Positions 1 to 9,396 of a stretch of DNA of 26,440 nt are shown here, one piece after another; positions within the stretch are counted from its first letter, which is position 1; each line of letters begins with the position of its first letter. Source of the DNA: Haplomitrium mnioides (Eukaryota; Marchantiophyta; Haplomitriopsida; Calobryales); NCBI GenBank assembly GCA_049999725.1, contig JBNGIS010039081.1, forward strand, positions 1-26,440. Direction: 5' to 3'. A program made the position numbers and the translations under genes. The notes under the pieces are model-generated. The model had not been told where the DNA came from. It did not search any database and was given only the letters and a program-made list of their open reading frames with translations.

Positions 1-195
1 TGATTGATTTTGCATAACAAAATTGACTTTTTCTCTATTATTCTTGCTGAAACAACAAAAAACAAACCCAAAAAACTCATGTACTTTTTGTTTTTTAAAA
101 TTAACCTCATTTTTATGCTTTTATATGTAAAATCACAATTTTTCCTCAAAAAAATAAGTTCATGTTCCGAGTAGTCTGTTCCTGGTTCAAAGTAG
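1..195. other. AT-rich noncoding stretch
   Basis: A/T-rich sequence with poly-A and poly-T runs and no coding signal. It could be the intron upstream of the exon-like segment at 196. Nothing else is supported here. Confidence 0.4.
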
Positions 196-1061
196 CGGTT
201 GTTATACAAGGAAAGAGATTTATTTGTTGCAAATCTTGAGGCGTTAAAGGAAGATGGAAAGGTGAGTTCCAAAATCTTTTTTCTCATTCCTTTTTAATTA
301 CTTAGCTATAACTCTTAGGATGTCCATGCGAGCATGGACTTTGAAGTCTAGGCGCACCTGGGCTCTGAAGTCCATGCGTGCATGGACCATGAGGTCCAAG
401 CGTTGCTGGACTTTGAAGTCCATGCGCGCATGGACTCTGAGGTCCAAGTACAGGTGGACTTTGAAGTCCAACGCGCATGGACTCTGAGGTCCAGATGCGC
501 AAGGACTTTGAAGTCCATACGCGCATGGACTTCAAAGTCCAACTGCGCTTGGACCTCAGGGTCCATGCGCGCATAGACTTCAGAGTCTATGCGCGTAGGA
601 ACTTTAAAGAATGTGCACGTCTGGACTTCAGAGTCCATGCAAGCTTTGACCTCAGACTCCATGTGCGCATGGACTTCTTTGTTTAGTGCACGTTTGTTTT
701 TTTTTAAGTTATTGCTTTTTTGCATGTCAAGTTATTATCTTCACTAATGCAAAATTATTTTCTTTCTTTATTTTCAGTTCACTCAGTATTTGGCAGATTT
801 TGTTGATTCGTACAATGACGCAAAGCGGATCGAGCGAGACTTCATCAAGTTTGCCATACAAATCAAAATTCTAAAACCCAAGCAGGGCGTCAATATTCAA
901 CAGCTTATGTTGCATCCGAGTGCGACAACATTCTCGACTCACACCACAAGGACTTCTTTACAGAAGAAGAGAAAGGAGTCGGAGTCAAGTGAGGCTCAGA
1001 AGAAAAAAAAATGGTATCGAAAAAGAAGAAACCTGCACCAGCACCTGTTATTGAGAATGAG
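196..1061 (+). pseudogene. Unidentified two-exon gene fragment interrupted by gypsy-1
   Basis: Two open segments join in frame across a plausible GT-AG intron. Segment one (196-261, 22 codons, ending in ALKEDGK) is followed by a GTGAGT donor at 262. Segment two starts at 778 after a T-rich tract ending TTTTCAG, with a possible branch site (CACTAAT) about 30 bases upstream, and reads FTQYLADFVDSYNDAKRIER onward. A CAAAGTAG acceptor precedes segment one. The second segment becomes Lys/Ser-rich (about 950-1060). It changes frame at a run of nine A (1002-1010), after which the other frame reads VSKKKKPAPAPVIENE up to the LTR start at 1062. I do not recognise the protein. The gene model is inference: codon-like composition and splice signals fit, but there is no family match. 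An old retrocopy or an unknown TE protein are alternatives. Confidence 0.35.
322..681. repeat. Palindromic 24-bp minisatellite, about 14 units, inverted at its centre
   Basis: The unit is a 14-bp near-palindrome (GGACTTTGAAGTCC) plus a 10-bp palindrome (ATGCGCGCAT). Fourteen units fill 336-670 with partial units at both ends; one unit (456-478) is 23 bp. Alternate units carry TTTGAAG and TCTGAGG, giving a 48-bp dimer. From about 527 the central motif is written in reverse complement (TTCAAAG, CTCAGGG), so the whole array is also an inverted repeat. The unit length is divisible by three and lacks stops, so several frames on both strands are open (for example MDFEVHAR repeats). This is repeat structure rather than evidence of a protein. 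It lies inside the proposed intron 262-777. Confidence 0.9.
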
Positions 1062-1792
1062 TGTCGGTCGGGTGTGTTTGAGTTTTTTCTTTTCTTTGTG
1101 TTTACTGAACTTCTAGCCTGGTTACTTTTTTCAGTTTGTATTAGTCTGTTGTATTTCATTATATTTTATTGTTTTATTATCATTTTCCATCCTTCCCTCT
1201 CTCCTCTCCTTTCTCTTCCTTTCTTTTTCTGCTTTCCCTAGTGGATGTCATAAATTCTGCAATGAAAGGGAGGAGCTCTGTGGAATCAAGAGGGGTTGGA
1301 TGAGAATGCAAGCAGGATGTGCAATTGGACTCGCAGGAAAGCGAGAGAGAAGCAAGGCGGGGTGATCGAGAGCGGGGAAGGGAAATTCCAGGTCCAAGAA
1401 GGAAGGCGAGCAACTGGAAAGAGGGCCACATGCAGCTGGGCAGATCGCAGACGGGGACGTGAGGAGGCAAGGAGGAGGACAATCAGGATTCGTGTAGAGG
1501 GCCATTGAGCGAGCGGGTCGAGAGTTGCAACAATGTGAAGAATCGTCCAGCGGCAACGAACGACTTACAAAGGAGGATGCTACGTGTGAAACCAAGTATG
1601 GAAGAGGCAGCTGTGCAAAATCTGAGGACAAGGCTCTACGAGAGGTTGCCTAACTGACCAGAGAGGGAAGCCCTTCAAAATCAGAAGTCGACTATCGGAC
1701 AAAGGAGGTAGATCCATGCGAGGAATCCAATCGAAGGAAGAAAGGTCCAACAAACCCAAAAGACGGATCGGAACTGAGTCATACGACATGAG

Positions 1793-1866
1793 GAGCCCTA
1801 GTTAAAAAGGTTCCAAGTGGTGATCCGAAGTGGGGTCCCCAGTTAAAAGAGATCCATTTCGAGGTG
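1793..1866 (+). repeat. GTTAAAA tandem module, 5' LTR copy
   Basis: Two units of roughly 40 bp, each with a purine-rich GGGGTCCCC-type block followed by AGTTAAAA and a GATCC/TTCGAGG block. The right LTR has three units at 10340-10454, and related units occur in inverse orientation in the gypsy-2 LTR at 12541-12692. The function is unknown. Confidence 0.7.
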
Positions 1867-2084
1867 TCTGACGGGTTGTAAGCTACGGCTTGGGAGGACA
1901 AAACAGTGATAAGTGAAGTGGGGATTGGTGAAAAAGTGACTTGTCAACGTTTTGTGCCATTGAGGATTGTTGGGGAAGGACAACTATGAGGCAAAGCTTG
2001 AAGGGCAAAGCAGCAACTCATCACGACTTCAGTGTGATTGTGGATGTCAAAACAAAGGCTCCGAAGATTCCACATGGTGCTTCG

Positions 2085-3012
2085 GAAGGTGCACTTCGGA
2101 ATGTATGCTTCAGAAGGTACGCTTTGGAAGGGTCCACGGGGTCCATTAGACGGTCAACTTCAGAATAGAGGGCAACGATGGTCCAACTTCCACCTTGCAG
2201 GTGGCGATGGACCGCGCGACTGCGGAAACGTGGTGGCTTGCGGGAGTCTGTGGGCGACATCAGAGACGTGGCGGCCGGGGGAGTGTCCTTCGGAAACAAC
2301 AGAAGGTACGCTTCGGAAGGTATGTTGCAGAAGGTACGCTTCAGAAGGTGTGCTTTAGAAGGTATGCTTCGGAAGGTGTGCTTCAGAAGGTATGCTTCGG
2401 AAGATACGCTTCGGAAGGTATGATTCGGAAGGTAGGCTTCGAAAGGTATGCTTCAAAGGGTATGCTTCGGAAGGTATGCTTCGGAGGGTATGCTTCGGAG
2501 GGTACACTTCGGAAGGGTCCGCGGGATCCATCGGACGGTCAACTTTGGAATAGAGGGCAGCGATGGTCCAACTTCCACCTTGCGGACGGCGGCTGAAGAC
2601 GCGACTGTGGAAACGTGGTGGCTTGCGGGAGTTCGTGGGCGACATCAAAGACGTGGCGGCCGGGGGAGTGTCTTTGGAAAACAATGGAAGGTACGTTTTG
2701 GAAGGTATGCTTTAGAGGGTACGCTTCGGAAGGGTCTGCGAGATCCATCAAACGATCAACTTCGGAACAGAGGGCAATGGCGGTCCAACTTCCACCCTGC
2801 GGGCGGCGACGGATGGCGCGACTGTGGAAACGTGGCGGCTTGCAGGAGTCCGTGGGCAACATTAGAGACGTGGCAGCTGGAGGAGTGTCCTTGGGGAACA
2901 ATGAAGGGTACAACTTTGGAGGAATCTGTGGGGTGCTTTAGAAGGTACACTTCGGAAGGTATGCTTTGGAAGGGTCCACAGGATCCGTCGGACGGCGCGC
3001 TTCGCAAACATG
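2085..3012 (+). repeat. Nested repeat: 14-bp arrays alternating with 175-bp units
   Basis: The 14-bp unit is of the form GAAGGTATGCTTCG. There are three copies at 2085-2126, fifteen at 2302-2511, three at 2687-2728 and two at 2941-2968. Between them lie longer units that start GAAGGGTCC and contain a conserved ACGTGG...GGGGAGTGTC stretch: 2127-2301 (175 bp), 2512-2686 (175 bp), 2729 to about 2904, and a partial one from 2969 to about 3012. The 14-bp period is not divisible by three, so Arg/Lys/Ser/Gly-rich open frames appear in all frames as a by-product. The array lies inside the 5' LTR or leader of gypsy-1 and is absent from the truncated 3' LTR. Confidence 0.9.
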
Positions 3013-4989
3013 GTAGCCTAAGAGAAGTCCACAAGGATCTTCAAAAACATGGCAACAAGGGAACAACCAAGGGAAAATTGCAGATAAGCCTGCGAGATAC
3101 GTCGGGTAGCCAATTTGTGGTGTTGATCAGCGAACCCAATGATCTTCATGCAATTCTTTTTTGGATCTCTTTGCAGAAAGACCTCTCCGACTACTGACTT
3201 CGGGTCTGCGCTCAACTTACTGTTTCGAATCAATCGGATCGGCACCTGCTACGGGTTTACTAATGTAGGCTAGCGGCGAGGCAATAACAGATCGAAATGC
3301 TCCAAATGCAAGCATTGGGGATCTGTGCATGGCTCCGCGAATTCCATCGTCAGCCTTCTCCAAAGTTGCCCTCCCCTGACCCTGAAGGCGTCAGAGATGA
3401 CCGTTAAAATTGGACTGGCTCTCAACCGTACTCACAAGTGTCACCATGCCAAGAAGCGGTTGCTAACGACAAAAACGACCAAGTCCAGCGAGGAGTAAAG
3501 GATCGATCTTGATCAAGAAAGAGAAGGGTGAGGGACGTGCGCCTGCTAGAGGATATAGAAGGGATCACTGCGACGATTGAGAGGTTGATGAAGATGCAAA
3601 ATTGAGTTGTGAGAGCAAGCTCGAAAAGGAAGATGCAGCGAAGGAGAGAGGAGAGCATTCCAAGAAGGATTCATGTGAGGCGAGTGGACTTGTGCAGGGG
3701 GACCAGCGGGGGTGGAGGTGGACTGGAGGGGTACTGAGAATCGCTGAGCATGGAGCTCTAAAGTCTCAAGCAATCCAAGTGGACTCATCGTTGAGGGTGG
3801 ACCAACATTTGGAGGTGTATCGCTACTTGAAGCTGAAGGGAATTCTTACGGTCTTGAATTCATGGGAGGCTGCCAAGGGGGGATCTTGAGGTTGTCTCAA
3901 CATTGTCTATGCAAGATCATCAATCCTAGGGGCGCTCGGGGGCATTTCTGGTCGAATTTCTCAAGTGGAGTCAAGAGAAGAATGGTTGTGTTAGTGCTCG
4001 CGCACTGCACAGAAGATCCATTCAAGGCTCTAGGTGGAGTGGGTGGCCAACAATCGAGGGGACTGTCTTCCAGAGGTGGAAGTTAAAGAAATCCTCTTCC
4101 GAGCATGAGGAAGTAAATTCAGGGCTTCTTGCGAGGGAAGTTAAAAAAATATCTAGATGAGAGTGCGTGGATGAAGCATTGGAGAAAGGCTGGAGTTGTT
4201 GATTGGAGCTGAAGGGAAGCCTGGAGGAAAGCTTGGTTCTTGAGACATGGGAGGACCGTCAATGTTGGCAAGGCAAGGTGCATGTATACGTGTATCTATG
4301 TTCATGTGTGTAGTTAGATTTGTTTTTTGTTTGTAGTTTTGTGAAGTTCTTAGTATTTAGAGTGCCTGCATTCCATTTGTCAGATCCTGGTAACACTATG
4401 GGAAAGGGAAATCAGGACTAATAGCATTGTATTGTGGTATTCAGATGTTGGGACTTGTTTCCCTTTTGTACACAAGGTGATTGGGTCCAGATCTGGACTC
4501 TTGAATTATATTTTGGAATTGACTCAGCAACGTATCAGTCCACTCGTGTGTGCCCTTGAGAAGTGAATGTGAATGAGCAGGTTTGCTGCTAAAGCAACTA
4601 TTGGCTAGTGGCAAGGACTGTGAGATGAAGAGGAACCACTTAAGGCCCCAAGAGAGGAATTCCAAAGAGGCCATTACATGCAAGAATCAGATGCCATGTT
4701 CCACCTCTGCCTTCCAAGTGGCACCTTTTGAGGCTAATGCTTGAAGAAGCAGTGTGACTTGCATCTGTGGGTATTGGGGGAAAGTGTGACGGTAGTTGTG
4801 TGCATGTATGTGTTGTGCTTGGGTGTTGTGAGGTGTTGTTGCAGTCACTCCAGAGCTGGTAAGTAGGAGTTAGGGTCAATTTGATGCAAAGCATAAAAGG
4901 TCCCGAAACACTAGTCAGCCCTTAAGTGGGTGTAGATCTATCGGAAAAGAGTTAAGGATCTGACCACAAGGTTGACATACATTTTTTTT

Positions 4990-5008
4990 TGGCGATCACG
5001 GTGGGACC
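4990..5008 (+). other. Candidate primer binding site of gypsy-1
   Basis: TGGCGATCACGGTGGGACC follows a run of T and resembles the TGGCGCCCACCGTGGGGCC-type site seen after the LTR of many plant gypsy elements (about 14 of 18 compared positions match, from memory of that motif). Its position about 300 bp before the gag domain fits. No initiator-Met type site (TGGTATCAGAGC) was found. The identity of the priming tRNA is not settled. Confidence 0.45.
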
Positions 5009-5287
5009 AAAGAGTTTTGGAAAGTAACCTTGTAGTAATTTGTTGAAGAAACAGTAGAGCAAGGGAAAGGAGTCTGGAATTCTGGGAGTAGCCTAGCACC
5101 AGAGGTGGAAGGAGACCAACCAAGGAGGTTGCCCTGTTTTGAAAAAGGAGGGATCTCACTCAGAAGTGGAAGAATCTTGGAGAGGGCGGCCAAAGCTTTC
5201 GGTACCATACCACCCACCACCCCAATGGCCAATGTAGGGCATGTGGCACAAAGGTCCCGGTTTAGATACAAAACATTCTGGTGATCT

Positions 5288-5545
5288 ATCAGGGAGGATC
5301 CAGATGAGTGGTTGGATGAGTTCGAGGGCACGACCTATGCAAATGGGGAGAACCTCATCAAGGAGGCCATTCTCTCTGGGGTGTTGAAAAGGGAGGCTGG
5401 CCCATGGTACCAGACCCTACCAGAGGCCACCAAAAGGAATTGGGACACTTTCAAGGCGGCCTTCTTGGAGGAATTCAGGAAGATAGATGGGGAATCCGAG
5501 GCCTTGATCAAGATAGGCCAAATAGAGATGAAGAAAAATGAATAA
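5288..5545 (+). pseudogene. gypsy-1 gag, retrotransposon gag domain
   Basis: Reads IREDPDEWLDEFEGTTYANG, then a stretch with GVLKREAGPWYQTLPEATK and WDTFKAAFLEEFRK. This matches the plant retrotransposon gag family (PF03732 type), which builds the virus-like particle. The segment ends at a TAA (5543-5545) directly after KMKKNE-like residues, and homology continues past it (FLQRFQQMAWKITP) with frame changes. The upstream start is not clear because the reading frame is not open back to an obvious ATG. It lies about 280 bp after the candidate primer site, as expected for the first coding region. Inactive. Confidence 0.8.
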
Positions 5546-6146
5546 GAGCCGAAGTTTCTGCAACGTTTCCAACAGATGGCCTGGAAGATTACCCCTTGCC
5601 TCAGATGGGATGCTTGCCTCCTGGTTCGTTTCAGACCTACCCAGAAGTCTAAGGGCCTTGGGTGAGGAGGTCCAAACCCACATATCTTGAGCAAGCAATG
5701 GAAGAAGCCCAATCTTATATCAAGGTTGAGGTGGCAAGCTCAAAGAGGAAGTCGAAGAGGAGGAATGGGTCTGACAGTTCTTCAAAGAGTTCTAGTCAGA
5801 AGGATAGCTCTGACGCTAGTTCCTCTTTAGAGTCTGAATCGGAGAGTGAGAGCAGCCCATAGAGCTCAGAGGATGAAAGGTCCCACAGGAGGCGGAAGAA
5901 GAAAGGGAGTAGAAAGAAAAAAGAGGCCAAAGAAAAGCGGGCCAAAAAACATGACAGGCATAAGGAGGGCAAGGAGAGAAAGGCCCACCAGTCTCGTGAT
6001 AGAGGCACTAGGGGGAGACCAGCAAAAGGAGAGGGGTGAAAGACCCCATGGAGGAGATTAATACGAAATTGGAGGCTATGACAATCCATTTTGCAAGTCT
6101 GAAGCCCAAAGAGAAAAAATTGTTGGCATGACGGGCGCATGTCTGG
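5546..6146 (+). pseudogene. gypsy-1 gag C-terminal low-complexity region
   Basis: After the gag core, the frame starting near 5662 encodes a Ser/Glu-rich stretch (SSSKSSSQKDSSDASSS, ESESESESS) followed, past a stop at 5860-5862, by a Lys/Arg-rich stretch (RRRKKKGSRKKKEAKEKRAK) up to about 6038. Such basic and serine-rich linkers are common between the capsid and nucleocapsid parts of plant gypsy gag. The frame differs from both the gag core and the zinc knuckles, so at least two indels separate them. Confidence 0.6.
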
Positions 6147-6767
6147 TGCGTGAAGTGCAAAACCTATGGGCACTCTCTCCAAGAATGCCCCCTAGATGGG
6201 ATGCCTATCCATTATGTAAGGGAGGATCCACCCGAATGGTACTATGAGGAGGTGGAATACGTACAAGAGGAGCCACCCAAGCTCGCGTACCAGGTGGTCA
6301 ACCAACCCTGACCGATGGCAGGCAGACCGGTCAATTTGGTGCCTGGCCAATCAGCGGCTTGGGGACACGCACGGATAGAAGGGTCACTGATCGTCTCAAA
6401 CCGGACCAGGGTGATGGTATGCTGGAACTATGGGCAGCCAAGCCACATTTCCCCTAATTGTCTGGAGCCTATGAAGTAAGGGTATGGCATGCCACTGCCA
6501 CTATGTACCGGTTGCAAAAAGGAAGGGCATCTAGCCAATAACTGCCCCCATTCCAGAAGGCAGGAGTTGCCTCCCAACTCGGCTCAGCAGGCACCTCCGC
6601 TGGCAGTAGTCAACTTGGTGACCACCTCATGGGAGCATGGGGCAAAGTTTCCAGAAGTGGAGACACTAGTGGAAGAGGACTGCTACCGAATGGCCCCTAG
6701 AGCAGCAGCTAGGGCCAAGGAAAAGGGAAAGGCCAAGTAGGCTCGGAAGAAGGAGAAGACCGCGAAC
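6147..6767 (+). pseudogene. gypsy-1 nucleocapsid with three CCHC zinc knuckles
   Basis: Three CX2CX4HX4C units lie in one frame: CVKCKTYGHSLQEC at 6147-6188, CWNYGQPSHISPNC at 6420-6461, where the second Cys is Tyr, and CTGCKKEGHLANNC at 6504-6545. Zinc knuckles bind the element's RNA during packaging and reverse transcription. The linker after knuckle 1 is acidic (EEVEYVQEEPPKLAY). In-frame stops (for example TAA at 6478-6480 and TAG at 6738-6740) disrupt the reading. Plant gypsy gags usually have one knuckle, so three is uncommon. Confidence 0.8.
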
Positions 6768-7700
6768 GTGCTCCCCACTAAGGAGGACTCGGATTACAAG
6801 AGGGAGCACCCTAAGTTATTCTATTTGAAGCAGGAGGAAGAAGTGAAGAAGCAGTTGGAAGCCTTGGAGGCGACAGAAGCACAACAAGCAACGGAGAAGA
6901 CCCTGCGGGAGGTCAATCAGAGAAATGCCGCTGAGCAGGCCAAACAAGATCCTGCATCCCAGCCACCACCCGGCACTTGCGCGCCTTACAACATCCAAAA
7001 GGATGTAAGGGACTGCCCGGTCACTGTGACAGTAGGTCAATTGATTAGGGACAACCCTATATACAAGAGGCAGCTCCGGGAGCTACTCATGGGCACCAGA
7101 AGGAAAAGAAAGCTCCCCACGGTGGGCACCACTACCGACTTAAGGATGATCTGCGAGGATAAAGGAGCTCCAAAGATAGACATCCAAATTGCAGGGTGCA
7201 TGCACTATGTCCCTTGGTACCCGTAGATGAAGGGGCAAGAGTGAACATCATGGTGGAGGAGACCGCCTACCGACTTGGTTTTAAGACTTTCCCGCCAACC
7301 GAAAGGATTATGCGGTTGGCTGATGGGTCTAGGATTAAGCCCTTGGGAGCCTTGTTGAAGGTACCAACTTGGATTGGGGGGGAAGGAGTTTGCCCTTAAC
7401 TACCTGGTTATGAGGTCGGCCAAGAGTTCCCCATACCATGTTTTAATCGGAAGGCCCTAGTTGTATGGTGCCAAGGTAATGCACAATTGGGAGGACTCGA
7501 CATTAGTGTTCGGGCCCAACAAGACTGTGGTGCATTACAGCCCTGTCCCACATGAGGGGGAGACCACAGAGGACAAGGAGTATGACACTGAGTGGTTGGT
7601 GGAAGAGGAGTATGAGGACGAGGACACTTACTGGCTGAAACTGGTGAGTGACATGACAAAGGCAGACTTTTTGGGCAACACTGAAACCAAAGTGAACTAG
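6768..7700 (+). pseudogene. gypsy-1 linker and aspartic protease
   Basis: The open part 6768-7226 has a Glu/Gln-rich, probably coiled-coil segment (EEEVKKQLEALEATEAQQAT), then a VTVGQLIRDNPIYKRQLREL stretch, then DIQIAGCMHY, the strand before the protease active site. A frameshift near 7226 leads to VDEGARVNIMVEETAYRLGF, the D-x-G-A active-site region, where the usual DGG/DSGA is DEGA. The protease end appears as YHVLIGRP, a stop, then LYGAKVMHNWEDSTLVFG (about 7435-7500). An acidic linker follows (EEEYEDEDTYWLK). The enzyme would cut the polyprotein; here it is broken by a frameshift and two stops. Confidence 0.75.
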
Positions 7701-8048
7701 TTGGAGACCTCTGTCTTTGGGGTTTGGGACACGAAGGAAGTTGGATCAAGAGTGACAACCCTCAGCTCCGGACCTAACCAAAAAGGGGAGTCAGAGGCAT
7801 CCACATCCACCCATGAAACTGAGCTAAAAGGGGAGTTGGTTGCAGCTATCATCTTCAAGGAGGATGATCACCAAAGTGGGACGAGGGAGCACAAAAAGAA
7901 GCCGACTATAGGCGGCCTAAGGCTCACCCACTTGGAGATAGACTGTGACTCCACGAATAGGAACAAAGTGGAGGTCATTAGAGCAGAGCAATACCGAGAG
8001 ATAACAGTTCCCCTAGAGGAAGGACATTCCAGCTTAGGTTCGCACTAA
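7701..8048 (+). pseudogene. gypsy-1 protease-RT linker
   Basis: A 115-codon open stretch in the same frame as 7461-7700, separated from it by a single TAG at 7698-7700. It has no catalytic motif; it is hydrophilic, with a Ser/Thr/Glu-rich first half and a KVEVIRAEQYREITVP stretch near the end. Its place between protease and RT makes it the pol linker. Joining sequence 8049-8206 (containing FSDIFAWSHTDLK and ELGEHRIDL) is the conserved lead-in to the RT. Confidence 0.6.
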
Positions 8049-8836
8049 ACAGAGGAGCTAAGAGAGCCTTCATGCAGACCTTGGGGAATTTCAGTGACAT
8101 ATTTGCATGGAGCCATACGGACCTAAAGGTCGTGCCCAGAGAGCTAGGGGAGCACAGAATTGATTTGGAGGCCAATGCTACCCCTGTAAGGCAATGATAT
8201 TACAGAATGAACCCACACTTCTCTCTACTGGTTAAAGAGGAGGTGGATAAGCTCCTAGAGGCAGGGTTCATATATTCTGTTCTGAACAGCGAATGGGTGT
8301 CCCCTCTAGTGGTAGTGCCGAAGAAGGTGAGCTTGGATGGGAAACCGAAGATCAAGGTTTGCCAAGACTTTCGCAAGCTGAATGTGGCAACCAAGAAGGA
8401 CCACTACCTTCTATCTTTCACTGATGGTGTGCTGGACCTGGTGGCGGGCCAAGAAGTTTACAGTTTCATGGATGGGTACTCTGGATACAATCAAGTGTGG
8501 ATACGAGAGGAGGACCAAGTGAAAACTGCTTTCACTACAGAGTGGGGAGTGTTTGCCTTTTGGAGAATGCCATTTGGTCTATGTAGCGCCCTAGGTACAT
8601 TCCAGAGGTTGATGATGAATATGTTTCGAGACTACCTCAGAAAGTTCTTGGAAATCTTCATAAATAACTTTGTGATGTATGGCAAAGTAAAGGAGCATGA
8701 GGAGTATGTGCGGCTTACATTTCAGCGTTGCAGAGAAACGGGGATGCGGCTACACCCAGGAAAATGCTTCTTTGCAGTAAGGGAAGGGATGCTATTGAGG
8801 CATAGGGTATCCATCCAGGGAATTGCTGTGGATTAA
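8049..8836 (+). pseudogene. gypsy-1 reverse transcriptase with NN at the catalytic DD
   Basis: The open part 8207-8836 (209 codons) covers the RT fingers and palm: VVVPKK, KVCQDFRKLNVATKKDHYLL, YSFMDGYSGYNQV (first catalytic Asp present), FAFWRMPFGLCSALGTFQR, then IFINNFVMYG. The last should carry the paired aspartates (usually F-I/L-D-D-F); both are Asn, so the enzyme cannot be active as written. The next strand LHPGKCFFAV is intact. A TAA ends the segment at 8834-8836, but homology continues into the connection domain (RFLGCVDYYKRFIPKFA, 8892-8945). Confidence 0.9.
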
Positions 8837-9396
8837 GAAAAGGTGGTAGTATGGATGGGTGTGGCATTTCCAACGTGCTTGGTGGAGGTGTAGAGATTCC
8901 TCGGATGTGTGGACTACTACAAGAGGTTCATCCCAAAATTTGCCCTAGTAGCCTACCACCTAACTGAGATGGTGAAGAGGGCAGTGATTTTGAGCCAACA
9001 GAGCCAAGAAGATCCAACTTTAATGAGCTCAAAAGGCAATTGGCCAATGCACTTGTTATGGCAGCCCAAACTGGTCCAAAGAGTTCCACGTGATGGTGGA
9101 TGTTTTAGGCTTCTGTGTGGGAGTATTGCTGAGCCACCTGGACGAGGAAGAGAGGTACCACCCGATCTACTTTGCCAACAGACTCCTCTTAGCGGCAAAA
9201 AAAAATTACTCACCCACTGATCGTGAAGTCTTGAGGATAATTTACTCGCTGAAGAAATTCAGACATTACCTGCTACACTACAAGGTAGGTTCCACACTGA
9301 TCATGATGCCCTGAAATATATGGTCAACAAGCCTGATCTGACTGGGAGAGTGGCGAGGTGGATGCTGTTACTCCAAGAGTTTGACTTTGAGGTGTA
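8837..9396 (+). pseudogene. gypsy-1 RT connection and RNase H, C-terminally cut
   Basis: The connection domain (DYYKRFIPKF) is followed, after a frameshift near 9090, by the RNase H-like domain: VMVDVLGFCVGVLLSHLDEE, YHPIYFANRLLLAAKKNYSP, EVLRIIYSLKKFRHYLLHYK. A second shift near 9300 leads to MVNKPDLTGRVARWMLLLQE and FDFEV, which then hits TAG at 9396. The sequence normally following (VRPGKxHxNAD and all of integrase) is missing. RNase H would remove the RNA strand during cDNA synthesis. The same segment of gypsy-2 (15738-15500) shows what is lost. Confidence 0.85.

Larger units (their letters stand above)
1062..4981 (+). repeat. 5' LTR of gypsy-1 (3' end inferred)
   Basis: The start TGTCGGTCGG matches the copy at 9607. 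Direct homology with the right copy covers about 1062-2090. The 3' end is inferred: a primer-site-like sequence starts at 4990, and ACATACA at 4975-4981 would give a TG...CA LTR of about 3.9 kb. This is long, but gypsy-2 in the same window has a 3.1-kb LTR. The part from about 2090 to 4981 has no counterpart in the truncated right LTR, so some of it could be leader rather than LTR. From 3013 to 4980 I see no supported gene; short open frames there show no family motif. Confidence 0.55.

Noticed and set aside
322-681. CRISPR-like array
   Set aside because: Units are contiguous with no unique spacers, and the context is a plant genome.
302-725. Repeat proteins of the MDFEVHAR type on both strands
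   Set aside because: Open only because the 24-bp palindromic unit has no stop and a length divisible by three; no start context, no family, and all directions are open.
2021-3197. Several 75-250-codon open frames on both strands
   Set aside because: They run through the 14-bp/175-bp repeats; frames overlap in every phase as the 14-bp period dictates.
3422-4894. Open frames in the gypsy-1 LTR or leader
   Set aside because: Short, without motifs, overlapping on both strands, and placed in noncoding element sequence.
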